In this document: piece after piece, positions 1 to 7,640 of the stretch
Numbering within the stretch: the stretch's first letter is position 1
How the letters are laid out: each line of letters begins with the position of its first letter
Source: Sphingobacterium faecium
GTDB lineage: Bacteria > Bacteroidota > Bacteroidia > Sphingobacteriales > Sphingobacteriaceae
Direction of reading: 5' to 3'
Assembly: GCF_003054045.1 (NCBI RefSeq)
Contig: NZ_QBKH01000002.1
Span: 310,001 to 374,000 of the forward strand
DNA length: 64,000 bases
Notes under the pieces: model-generated
What the model saw: only the letters and a program-made list of their open reading frames with translations
Databases searched by the model: none
Told to the model about the DNA's origin: nothing
Position numbers and translations under genes: made by a program

Positions 1-339
1 ATACAAGGATTGTGTCGAAGTAGAAAGTGAGCGTTCTGTGCTGGAGCTGAGCACTGATATACCAGCGATCGATGAAATTTTATAATTTGCTACACTAAGA
101 GGTGCAGGACCTACTCCACCGAGGATGTTACTTAGCGTGCTGTTATTAGATTTGATGCCGATATTTGGCAATAAGGTGATCGCACTGTTAAATTGCCCCA
201 AAGTAATACTTTGTTGATAGTCTGTTCTTGCTGTAATATTAGCCTCAGGTAAGTTCACTGAAATCTGAGCTTGTACGATCATAGGGCACAAACTGACAGC
301 TAAGAGGCTGATCTTAATATGTAATTTCTTTTTCTGCAA
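1..339 (-). CDS. Exported protein of unknown function, C-terminus cut by window edge
   Basis: A reading frame stays open from 339 to the left edge of the window, about 113 codons. The product starts with a basic stretch, a hydrophobic segment and a signal-peptidase-like site ending VQAQ, so it should be exported. The rest is rich in Ser, Thr, Asn and Ile with no motif I recognise. The start is a TTG at 337-339. A stop lies two codons upstream, and the only ATG (in the PMIVQAQ segment) would destroy the signal peptide. The start overlaps the end of the chaperone-like gene by 26 bp, so the two are probably co-translated. Context suggests a surface or adhesin-like component of a pilus-type structure. 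I cannot assign a family, and the C-terminus is missing. Confidence 0.6.
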   Translation of the reverse strand, partial: MQKKKLHIKISLLAVSLCPMIVQAQISVNLPEANITARTDYQQSITLGQFNSAITLLPNIGIKSNNSTLSNILGGVGPAPLSVANYKISSIAGISVLSSSTERSLSTSTQSLY

Positions 340-1111
340 TTTTTAGATCGTATTGAGCGCCAGCATCCAAGATAGCTACCGCAAGGTAACGGCCTTTAAG
401 TGTTGCCGGTAAATCGAGTTGAATCCATTGTTCTGCTTCGGGTAACATTGCTACAGCGATTGATTTGACAGGTATCTCCTCTCCGGTCTCTATATTGGTC
501 AATTCAAAGCGTACATAGGCATCTTTATTAATCTGTCCCGTGTTTTTAACTTTGACCATCATTTTTCTGACACGTTGATCGGTTTCTTTTGTTACCATAC
601 CTTGATCTTCAAAGGCTAAAAACTCCAGATCTCCGACACGTAAACCGACGGGAACATGATAGACCTGAATACCAAATTCCAAGAGGATATTCATATTGAC
701 ACCCTTTTTCACATCAGGTGTTTGCTCTTTTACTTGTGTGAAAAACAGCATACTATTGGTCAAGGCGAGGGATTTATTATCTTTTGGAATGGTCATGGAC
801 AAGTTTATACTTTTTGTTTCTCCCGGAGCTAAACGGACGCTATTATCCGATAAAGACAGCCACGATCCATTGGATTGCTTACGTTCGTCCGCTGGAAAAT
901 ATTGTTTGATGCCCAGTGAATCGCGGTTCCAATCTTTTATATTGGCCACGAAGTAGAATGCTGAAGTGGAGGCATTGCTAAAAGAAATGGCCTGACTGAC
1001 CGTTTGACCTGCTTCCCCTTTGAAAAAAATCCGGGAAGGTGAAACAGAAATACCCTGAGCATGGGCCAGGGTATTCAGGAATACTAAAATTAGAGATAGA
1101 TAAAACTTCAC
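314..1111 (-). CDS. Periplasmic PapD-like pilus chaperone
   Basis: The 265-residue product has a cleavable signal peptide ending in AHAQG, then an Ig-like segment opening ISVSPSRIFFKGEAGQ, the typical first strand of PapD-type fimbrial chaperones. Later segments also fit the two-domain chaperone fold: a LAPGETKSINLSMTIP region and a C-terminal half with VKVKNTGQINKDAYVRFEL. Such chaperones bind pilin subunits in the periplasm. Its partner is probably the exported pilin-like protein encoded just upstream (31-bp gap). The start is GTG at 1109-1111; the signal peptide begins there and no suitable in-frame ATG follows. No usher gene is visible, though the operon continues past the window edge. 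Family assignment rests on pattern similarity, not a search. Confidence 0.6.
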   Translation of the reverse strand: MKFYLSLILVFLNTLAHAQGISVSPSRIFFKGEAGQTVSQAISFSNASTSAFYFVANIKDWNRDSLGIKQYFPADERKQSNGSWLSLSDNSVRLAPGETKSINLSMTIPKDNKSLALTNSMLFFTQVKEQTPDVKKGVNMNILLEFGIQVYHVPVGLRVGDLEFLAFEDQGMVTKETDQRVRKMMVKVKNTGQINKDAYVRFELTNIETGEEIPVKSIAVAMLPEAEQWIQLDLPATLKGRYLAVAILDAGAQYDLKIAEKEITY

Positions 1112-1142
1112 AAATTATAATGCACGTTAATTTTTTAAATAT

Positions 1143-1679
1143 TTACAATTGCGTTGCGGTATACGTCACTGTCGTGCTATACACCTCTTGAGGTAAGGCA
1201 ACGAGCGTCGTTGCAGTTGGTATGGTATAGACGACATTATAAACAGCAGTAGTTGTTGGGTCAGCTTCTTCCACTAAGGGTTGATCAGTTTGGCTAAGCG
1301 TTACTGTGCTTAATGTACCTCCGTTGGCAGTTGTTGGATCAACGCTCACATTGACCACGCCTAATGCAGGCAAATTGGTCGTATTAGAGGTGTTGGAAGA
1401 AGTGAATAATCCGTTGGCCTGTACAGAGATATCGTACGGTTTATTACTGATGACCGTCAGATGTGCTGGTTTTGTCACGGTCTTGGCTGCTGCATATTCG
1501 GCAGCTGTGGCATACACAAAATTGACAGTTGGTGAAGCGTCCAAAGCGATAGAAATAACGGAAGCTTGCAGATCAATGTTAACCGTAACAGGATTCGTGC
1601 TTGCAGACTGTGCTTTTACTTGATGTCCGATGCTTATTGCTGCAAGAGCAAGCAGGGTAAATATTAAGTTCTTTTTCAT
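1143..1679 (-). CDS. Secreted pilin-like protein (DUF4402-like)
   Basis: The product of about 178 residues has a clear signal peptide (basic MKKN start, hydrophobic core, cleavage after VKAQ). It then carries a beta-rich, Ser/Thr/Val-rich domain with few charges. It ends in alternating hydrophobic residues, YSTTVTYTATQL, a strand typical of DUF4402 or spore-coat-U/fimbrial subunits, which a periplasmic chaperone would cap. It is the first gene of a three-gene minus-strand operon with the chaperone-like gene and another exported protein. I chose the ATG at 1679 because it sits directly before the signal peptide; an in-frame GTG at 1688 would add three residues. Pilin or surface-fibre function is inference. 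Confidence 0.55.
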   Translation of the reverse strand: MKKNLIFTLLALAAISIGHQVKAQSASTNPVTVNIDLQASVISIALDASPTVNFVYATAAEYAAAKTVTKPAHLTVISNKPYDISVQANGLFTSSNTSNTTNLPALGVVNVSVDPTTANGGTLSTVTLSQTDQPLVEEADPTTTAVYNVVYTIPTATTLVALPQEVYSTTVTYTATQL

Positions 1680-1809
1680 AATGCTCACAATTTATTAGAT
1701 AGTTAAAATTAAGAATTCATAGAGGTAAATCCTATGTTGCAAAGTCACATAATGATGTTATAAAGAAAGTTAAATATTTAGAAGGTTGAGTAGTTAGATC
1801 GTTGTCAGT

Positions 1810-2742
1810 TTACTGCATTATTATGTTTCTTTCAACTAAGTCGCTTGCTCTTAGTTCATTGGTCTTTCTGTCGATGCACTCTAATGGGAGTGATATATAG
1901 ACCGTAATTACATCCGCAGTTCGATTTTCAAAATGAAGACGACCTCCTACTCGCTGTAATAGATCTTTGCACAATGAAACTCCAAGGCCAGTTCCAGTAT
2001 GATTGACTGTTTTTTTATATTCCCAGCTGTTTCTGTTATTTAAGTTCGAAATAGTCGAATCGGAGATGTTATCTCCTTTATTTTCAATAAATAACTGAAA
2101 GGCATTTTGCTCACTTTCTAATATTCCAATTCTAATTGTCCCTCCGTTATGAGAAAATTTGATCGCATTACTGATGATATTTCGGATCACAAAGCAGAAG
2201 ATGTCTCGACTCATATGTACCATTCGGTGTAGCGGAACAGTGTTGTTGATCACCAGATTTTTCTCCTTTAGATTATGCTCAAATAAAGATAAAATAGCAA
2301 TGATCTGTTCTACAATAGTGAAGCTTTCCTTATTTTCTAAGTTATCTCTCAATTGGGATTCTGCCCATAATAAAACCTCGTTCAACATGTTTTTGGAAAT
2401 GGAAACCTGATTTCCCAATGCTGCAAAAATTTGTTGCAGTTCTGGTTGTGTCATTTGAGATACATCTTCTGTATGCAACAGCATATCCATGGAGGTAAAT
2501 GGAGTTCGCAAATCATGAAAAGTGATGGAAAGTACTTTAGTTTTAAAAAGTTCGGACGCCTTCAATTCTTTATTATAGCATATGATTTGTTCTCGCTGCT
2601 GTTTAAGTTTAAGATTGCTCTTTATTAATTTTAATTTCTGTCGCTTCAACAGACTGTTTTTCCTAAATAAGATATAAAGTAAAATTGCAATAATAATTTT
2701 ACAGATAATAATTAGGGAGGTTATCATGGTTTGACTTTGCAT
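1810..2742 (-). CDS. Membrane-anchored sensor histidine kinase
   Basis: This short kinase (about 310 residues) has one N-terminal membrane helix (about residues 6-26) and no evident periplasmic sensor domain. A basic coiled segment follows, then an H box FHDLRTP with the phospho-acceptor at about His76. The C-terminal ATPase domain has an N box (NIISNAIKFSHNGG) and a G2 box (GTGLGVSLCKDLL). The G1 box reads NKGDNI rather than DxGxG, an Asn variant also found in some active kinases. No response regulator is adjacent, so it is an orphan. The start is the first ATG (2742); a GTG at 2772 would add ten residues. The signal and target are unknown. Confidence 0.8.
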   Translation of the reverse strand: MQSQTMITSLIIICKIIIAILLYILFRKNSLLKRQKLKLIKSNLKLKQQREQIICYNKELKASELFKTKVLSITFHDLRTPFTSMDMLLHTEDVSQMTQPELQQIFAALGNQVSISKNMLNEVLLWAESQLRDNLENKESFTIVEQIIAILSLFEHNLKEKNLVINNTVPLHRMVHMSRDIFCFVIRNIISNAIKFSHNGGTIRIGILESEQNAFQLFIENKGDNISDSTISNLNNRNSWEYKKTVNHTGTGLGVSLCKDLLQRVGGRLHFENRTADVITVYISLPLECIDRKTNELRASDLVERNIIMQ

Positions 2743-3001
2743 AAATTTCTTTATCAACGCCTTTGATATCACGGATTAGCACATGATATCACTGCGAATT
2801 GTATTCAATAAAATTAAAAAAACAGACAGGATTTTGATAGAATTTTAACCGTATTGCCACAAAAATTAACCAAAATAATCTTAGGGTAAATATAAGCGTT
2901 TTGAATTAAAATAGGAGTATCGCTTTAATCAGGAAGAATGTCCATACAGGAATAGCAGTAGAAAGGACTTATTAATCGTCGAGATGTCACTGGTTACTCC
3001 G

Positions 3002-3637
3002 TCACTTATGATTGTAAGTTTCTTTTAGAATGAATTTAATTGCTTCTTTGATGCGATTCATGCCTTTTTCCTGAGTGAGATCGATTTCGCAAAATGTGCT
3101 AGCTGTCGTCTTGGTATGGAGTACCAAATAGTAAATTCCGGCAATCAATAAACTGGTTACGGCTCTCAGATCGACTTCCTTGTCTTTTAATTCTTCATCC
3201 GCATGCGGAAAGAATAAGGCACTGACATCATCTCTCATCTGCGATACCTGTGACATGATCTCCGATCGTTCACTGAGTTGCCAAAGTACTAACTTCTGCA
3301 TTTCTTCATTAGCGCTAAATTGGACGATCTGATCCAATAACATATGTTCGAGTAGGTGACGGGAGCTTGTTTGTGCCTGAGTTGTTATTAACTCATCGGC
3401 ACGATCGCTGGCGACGATCCAGTAATCTTTAGTTTTAATATAGGTAGCTATTAAGTGATCAATATGCCCAAAATATGCTGATATCAGTTTCCGGTCTACT
3501 CCTGCAGCTTTTGAGATATTGGTCGGCGTTAAACCGGTATAGCCTTTTGCTGCTAGAACTATCCCAACAGCCTGTATGAGTTTCGACATGGTTCTATTTT
3601 TGTCGTTTTTTTCTCCTTGATATGTTTTTCTAACCAT
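3002..3637 (-). CDS. TetR-family transcriptional regulator
   Basis: The 211-residue length is typical of TetR repressors. Residues 15-65 form the N-terminal three-helix DNA-binding domain, with the expected pattern of a helix, LAAKGYTGLTPTNISKAAGV, then RKLISAYFGHIDHLIATYI (Tyr-Phe in the recognition helix region). The C-terminal ligand-binding half is helical and diverged. It stands alone: the nearest minus-strand gene is the kinase 260 bp away, and the divergent neighbour is the GH43 gene at 4086. Its operator and ligand are unknown. Repression of itself or of the divergent gene is possible but not shown by any clear palindrome. Confidence 0.8.
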   Translation of the reverse strand: MVRKTYQGEKNDKNRTMSKLIQAVGIVLAAKGYTGLTPTNISKAAGVDRKLISAYFGHIDHLIATYIKTKDYWIVASDRADELITTQAQTSSRHLLEHMLLDQIVQFSANEEMQKLVLWQLSERSEIMSQVSQMRDDVSALFFPHADEELKDKEVDLRAVTSLLIAGIYYLVLHTKTTASTFCEIDLTQEKGMNRIKEAIKFILKETYNHK

Positions 3638-4085
3638 TGAAGTCGTTTCGGTTCCTTATGATCTGGTTGGCACAAATTACTTTTTCATGCCATGAATTAT
3701 ATACGCGAACTATTTTAAAAAGGCACTATCATTCGCTCAAATTAAGTACAGACAGTTTTCGTTTTTACTAGGTATAGATGGCTTTCAGTAACTATCTGGT
3801 TCAAATTTAAAAAAATATTTTTCTAATCAACTATAATTATCGCATATTTAGGAAAATTATAATTTAATCTTGTTGAGATTAATTTTATTGGTCTTTCATC
3901 CTCGTATATGATCCTTGTTATTTTATGGTTACTTTAAAGAATATAAAATCTATTCGTACAGTGGATTAAAGGCAGTTTATGGCTTGATTTTGAAAAAAAA
4001 TAAGTTTATATAGACGTTATTTATTGGTTTTAAAGTTGGATCGTAAACTTATATTTCCTATTTTCAACCTTACTAAAACCTTTTA
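3638..4085. other. Divergent intergenic region, no gene
   Basis: This 448-bp AT-rich gap separates the leftward TetR gene from the rightward GH43 gene and must hold both promoters. I see no open frame of coding character, no strong hairpin and no clear palindromic operator. Homopolymeric A and T runs are common near 3800-4010. Confidence 0.5.
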
Positions 4086-5048
4086 ATGATGAAAATTGTC
4101 CTCTATTTCCTGACAAGTGTTACTTTATTTATTTCGCAGGCGCTCTTTGCGCAGAAAAACCCTGTATTCCCAGGTTGGTACGCCGATCCTGAGGGTATTG
4201 TTTACAAGAATGAATACTGGATTTTTCCGACCTATTCAGCGCCCTATGAAGATCAAATATTCTTTGATGCATTTTCATCAAAGGATTTTGTGACCTGGAA
4301 AAAACATCACCGCATTCTGGATACAACCGAAGTAAAATGGGCGAAAAAAGCGATGTGGGCGCCGAGTGTTTTTGAAAAAGATCAGAAGTATTATTTATTC
4401 TTTGGCGCCAATGATGTGCACCAAGGAGAAATAGGAGGAATTGGCGTATCTGTTGCTGATAAACCACAAGGCCCTTATAAAGATCTCTTGGGGAAACCGC
4501 TCATTAATGAGATCGTCAATGGCGCTCAACCGATCGATCAGTTTGTCTTTAAAGATAAAGATGGTCAATATTATATGTATTATGGAGGGTGGCAACATTG
4601 TAATGTGGTCAAATTAAGTGCTGATTTTAAGAGCTTGGTTCCTTTTGAAGATGGAACGATTTATAAAGAGGTAACGCCTGAAAACTATGTCGAAGGACCA
4701 TTTATGTTTATCCGCAACAATAAATACTACTTCATGTGGTCTGAAGGAGGCTGGGGTCTTCCAAATTATAAAGTCGCTTATGCGATCGCTGATTCTCCTT
4801 TTGGTCCATTTAAAAGGATAGGAACGATCTTAGAACAGGATCCTGGTATCGCAACGGGCGCTGGTCACCATTCGGTCATTAAAGTGCCCAATAAAGATCA
4901 ATACTATATCGTGTATCACCGTAGACCATTAGGCAAAACAGGTGCCAATGAACGGGAGACGTGTATTGATGTGATGACCTTTGATGAGAATGGCCATATT
5001 AATCCTGTTAAAATGACTTTCGAAGGGGTGAAACATAAATTAAAATAA
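4086..5048 (+). CDS. Secreted glycoside hydrolase family 43 enzyme
   Basis: The 320-residue, single-domain GH43 enzyme has a signal peptide ending in ALFAQ. The five-bladed-propeller catalytic acids are recognisable: the base Asp34 in GWYADPEG, the pKa-modulating Asp151 in PIDQFVF and the acid Glu203 in YVEGPFMF. A late His-containing GAGHHSV segment is also typical. GH43 enzymes remove arabinofuranosyl, xylosyl or galactosyl groups; the exact substrate cannot be read from sequence. It is transcribed away from the TetR gene and lies 557 bp ahead of the GH16-GH43 gene, so it may share an arabinogalactan-related role. The start is the first of two tandem ATGs. Confidence 0.85.
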   Translation: MMKIVLYFLTSVTLFISQALFAQKNPVFPGWYADPEGIVYKNEYWIFPTYSAPYEDQIFFDAFSSKDFVTWKKHHRILDTTEVKWAKKAMWAPSVFEKDQKYYLFFGANDVHQGEIGGIGVSVADKPQGPYKDLLGKPLINEIVNGAQPIDQFVFKDKDGQYYMYYGGWQHCNVVKLSADFKSLVPFEDGTIYKEVTPENYVEGPFMFIRNNKYYFMWSEGGWGLPNYKVAYAIADSPFGPFKRIGTILEQDPGIATGAGHHSVIKVPNKDQYYIVYHRRPLGKTGANERETCIDVMTFDENGHINPVKMTFEGVKHKLK

Positions 5049-5118
5049 TTAGAAACAGTGAGCTTGACATCATATTGTTCGCTAACTTTTTCTCCTGTTT
5101 TTGTATAGGAGATTAAAG

Positions 5119-5560
5119 TTATGCACAACATGTTAAGATCATGATGTATTTTGTGGAAACCAGATTTGTTATTCACAACAGATTCACATCTGTTGAAAAG
5201 TAATAGATAACTGTGTTTCCACAATTTGTTTATAATCATATGGCTGATGTTCCTGTCAAAATCTTGTGCGTTATTAACAGACAATATTCCCATGTTGAAA
5301 ATGATCATGGATAGCTTATCCACATAATATGAATAATTGAGATGAAGTTTATGGGTATATAAATGAAATATGCAATTAAAGACAAATCATTTATTTGTCG
5401 TATATGTGATGGTAAAATGACCTAAACTAGTGTTCATTTGAAAAGTGATGAGTTTCTCCCTCAAAAATGATGAATTACCCCCCTGGTTTAATAGCAACAT
5501 TTTATTAATATTGGATAATTTATAACAACAGTTATCATAACTTCATATCTATCATGAACC
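5119..5560 (+). other. DnaA-box cluster, candidate replication origin
   Basis: The 557-bp gap after the GH43 gene holds three exact TTATNCACA boxes, all on the plus strand: TTATGCACA at 5119-5127, TTATTCACA at 5169-5177 and the perfect consensus TTATCCACA at 5316-5324. A weaker GTTTCCACA box occurs at 5215-5223 and, inverted, at about 5150-5158. An AT-rich stretch that could serve as an unwinding element follows at about 5490-5560. Every gene left of this point runs left and nearly every gene right of it runs right, as expected around an origin. No dnaA gene is present, so the call is inference. A regulatory DnaA-binding locus is the main alternative. Confidence 0.4.
5441..5484 (+). repeat. 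Imperfect 22-bp direct repeat upstream of the GH16-GH43 gene
   Basis: AAAAGTGATGAGTTTCTCCC at 5441 is repeated as AAAAATGATGAATTACCCCC at 5463, a spacing of 22 bp or about two helical turns. Tandem repeats at this spacing are typical of activator sites (AraC-like or two-component). They lie about 120 bp before the start of the hydrolase gene and could be its operator. They also sit beside the DnaA boxes and might belong to an origin. Confidence 0.35.
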
Positions 5561-5605
5561 CCATCAGCTTCTTAAAGGAAGTACAGTTTTAAACAAAAAT
5601 ATTTT

Positions 5606-7363
5606 ATGCAAAAGGCACTTTACTTAATTTTTCTACTGCATCTTGTCACGCAGGCAGGCGCGCAATACTTGCCAAAGGCAGGGTATAAATTGGTCTGGTC
5701 TGATGAGTTTGATCAAAACGGATCTGTAAATGATCAAAACTGGCAATTTGAACAAGGCTTCATGCGTAATCAGGAGGAGCAATGGTATCAGCAGGAAAAT
5801 GTATCTTGTAAAGATGGCATATTGACCATCGAAGCCAGAAAAGAGGTTAAACCCAATACCACTTACCAGCCGAATAGTCAGCATTGGGCGACTTCGCGTC
5901 CACAAATTACCTATACATCTGCATCGATCAATACTTCAGGCAAACACAGTTGGAAGTATGGCATATTTGAAATGCGGGCAAGGATCCCCGTAGGCAGTGG
6001 ATTGTGGCCGGCATTTTGGACATTGGGCATAGAAAAAGAATGGCCTTCAAATGGTGAAATTGATATTATGGAGTACTATAAGGGGAATATTCTCGCAAAT
6101 ATTGCATCTGGTACAAATAAGAGATGGCAGGCAAGCTGGCACAGCCAGAAAAAAGCAGTTTCCGAACTGGGCGGGAAAGAATGGGCAGCACAATTTCATG
6201 TCTGGAGCATGTACTGGGATGAAGAGGAGATCGCTTTGTATGTCGATGATATCCTGATGAATAAAGTGAAGCTTGATCAATTGATCAATCGAGATGGAAC
6301 AGGATTTAATCCTTTTAAACAGCCGCATTATATCCTGCTTAATTTAGCTTTGGGCGGAATGAACGGTGGGGTTGTTGATGAAAAATTGTTGCCTGCAATC
6401 TATGATATTGATTACGTACGGGTGTATCAAAAGGATGCTGAAGATCCAGATAGCGCACAATTTATACCTGGAAAACGATGGTTAGATGATCAGGGTAATT
6501 TGATCAATGCACATGGTGGTGGAATGCTGTACCATAAAGGCACTTATTATTGGTACGGTGAAAAAAGAGGGGGAACCGAATCACAGGGAGTCAATGTCTA
6601 TTCTTCGAAGGATCTTTATCATTGGAAGTTTGAAAAATTGGCTTTTTCACCTGCAGATGATCCCAGTAGTGACGTTGCATGGGGATGTATCATCGAACGT
6701 CCGAAAGTAATCTACAATAAAAAGACGAAAAAATTTGTGATGTGGTTTCACCTCGAATTGAAAGATCAAGGCTATGCCGCTGCGCGAGCTGCGGTTGCTA
6801 TTAGTGATTCTCCTGCTGGTCCGTTTAAATTGGTGGACAGTTTCAGACCAAATGGCCATATGTCTAGAGATATGGGGCTTTTTGTAGATGATGATGATGT
6901 TGCCTATCATATCTATTCTTCAGATGAGAATTATGAACTGCGATTGGCGAAGCTGACTCCAGATTATTTAGCCCCTACGACAGCAGATAAATTACTGTTC
7001 AGAAATCATCGGGAAGCGCCTGCTTTGTTTAAATACAATAAGAAGTATTATCTCTTTACAAGCGGCTGTACCGGTTGGGCTCCCAATAAAGCAGAATTGC
7101 ATGTTGCAGATGATTTGTTTGGACCCTGGACTTCATTAGGTGACCCGATGCGCGGACCTGACGCGCACATCACTTTTGATGCGCAATCTACTTTTGTGTT
7201 GCCTGTTGCGGGTAAGAAAAATGCTTTTATATTTATGGCAGACCGTTGGAAACCTAAAAATTTGTTGGATAGTCGCTATATCTGGCTCCCCATTGATCTA
7301 CAAGAAGGTAAGATAACGGTTCCTTGGAAAGATAAATGGAATCTGGATGTCTTTCGATTTTAA
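5606..7363 (+). CDS. Secreted GH16-GH43 fusion, likely beta-1,3-galactan hydrolase
   Basis: The 585-residue product has a signal peptide ending AGAQ. Residues about 25-275 form a GH16 jelly-roll with the retaining catalytic motif EIDIME (Glu151 nucleophile, Asp153, Glu156 acid/base). From about residue 287 a second catalytic domain begins, GKRWLDDQGNLINAHGGG followed by GTYYWYGE, the characteristic opening of the exo-beta-1,3-galactanase subgroup of GH43 (subfamily 24). The acid is likely the Glu in REAPALF. A Gln in AQSTF may replace the usual base, as known for that subgroup. Together the two domains would give endo and exo attack on a beta-1,3-galactan backbone such as that of arabinogalactan proteins. 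The subfamily and substrate are inference. A strong terminator follows. Confidence 0.8.
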   Translation: MQKALYLIFLLHLVTQAGAQYLPKAGYKLVWSDEFDQNGSVNDQNWQFEQGFMRNQEEQWYQQENVSCKDGILTIEARKEVKPNTTYQPNSQHWATSRPQITYTSASINTSGKHSWKYGIFEMRARIPVGSGLWPAFWTLGIEKEWPSNGEIDIMEYYKGNILANIASGTNKRWQASWHSQKKAVSELGGKEWAAQFHVWSMYWDEEEIALYVDDILMNKVKLDQLINRDGTGFNPFKQPHYILLNLALGGMNGGVVDEKLLPAIYDIDYVRVYQKDAEDPDSAQFIPGKRWLDDQGNLINAHGGGMLYHKGTYYWYGEKRGGTESQGVNVYSSKDLYHWKFEKLAFSPADDPSSDVAWGCIIERPKVIYNKKTKKFVMWFHLELKDQGYAAARAAVAISDSPAGPFKLVDSFRPNGHMSRDMGLFVDDDDVAYHIYSSDENYELRLAKLTPDYLAPTTADKLLFRNHREAPALFKYNKKYYLFTSGCTGWAPNKAELHVADDLFGPWTSLGDPMRGPDAHITFDAQSTFVLPVAGKKNAFIFMADRWKPKNLLDSRYIWLPIDLQEGKITVPWKDKWNLDVFRF

Positions 7364-7388
7364 ATAAGGTATCTCTAAAGCTATAAGA

Positions 7389-7433
7389 GATAAAGGGGTG
7401 ACGGATCGCATACCAATTCGTCACCCCTTTATC
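7389..7433 (+). terminator. Intrinsic terminator after the GH16-GH43 gene
   Basis: A perfect 15-bp inverted repeat (GATAAAGGGGTGACG at 7389-7403 and its complement at 7419-7433) encloses a 15-nt loop, 25 bp after the stop codon. There is only a weak T tract after it. Confidence 0.75.
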
Positions 7434-7640
7434 TGTTCGATCATTGAAATAATCATTCCAACCTATTTTGTGGATGTATGCGATCGCTTATCTTTACGCT
7501 TCATAATCTAAACATGCCTCTTGTCAATGATTAAATATGGGTCCAATATATACGAATATGAAGGGAAAGCTGTCTAATATAAATTGTCCTCGAGTAATGT
7601 GTTTTTTTTTATTTTAAAATGATTAAATCGTACGCCATAT

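Noticed and set aside
1810..2742. Sensor kinase G1 box lacking Asp as a sign of a dead kinase
   Set aside because: The Asn variant (NxG) also occurs in active kinases, and the H, N and G2 boxes are intact.
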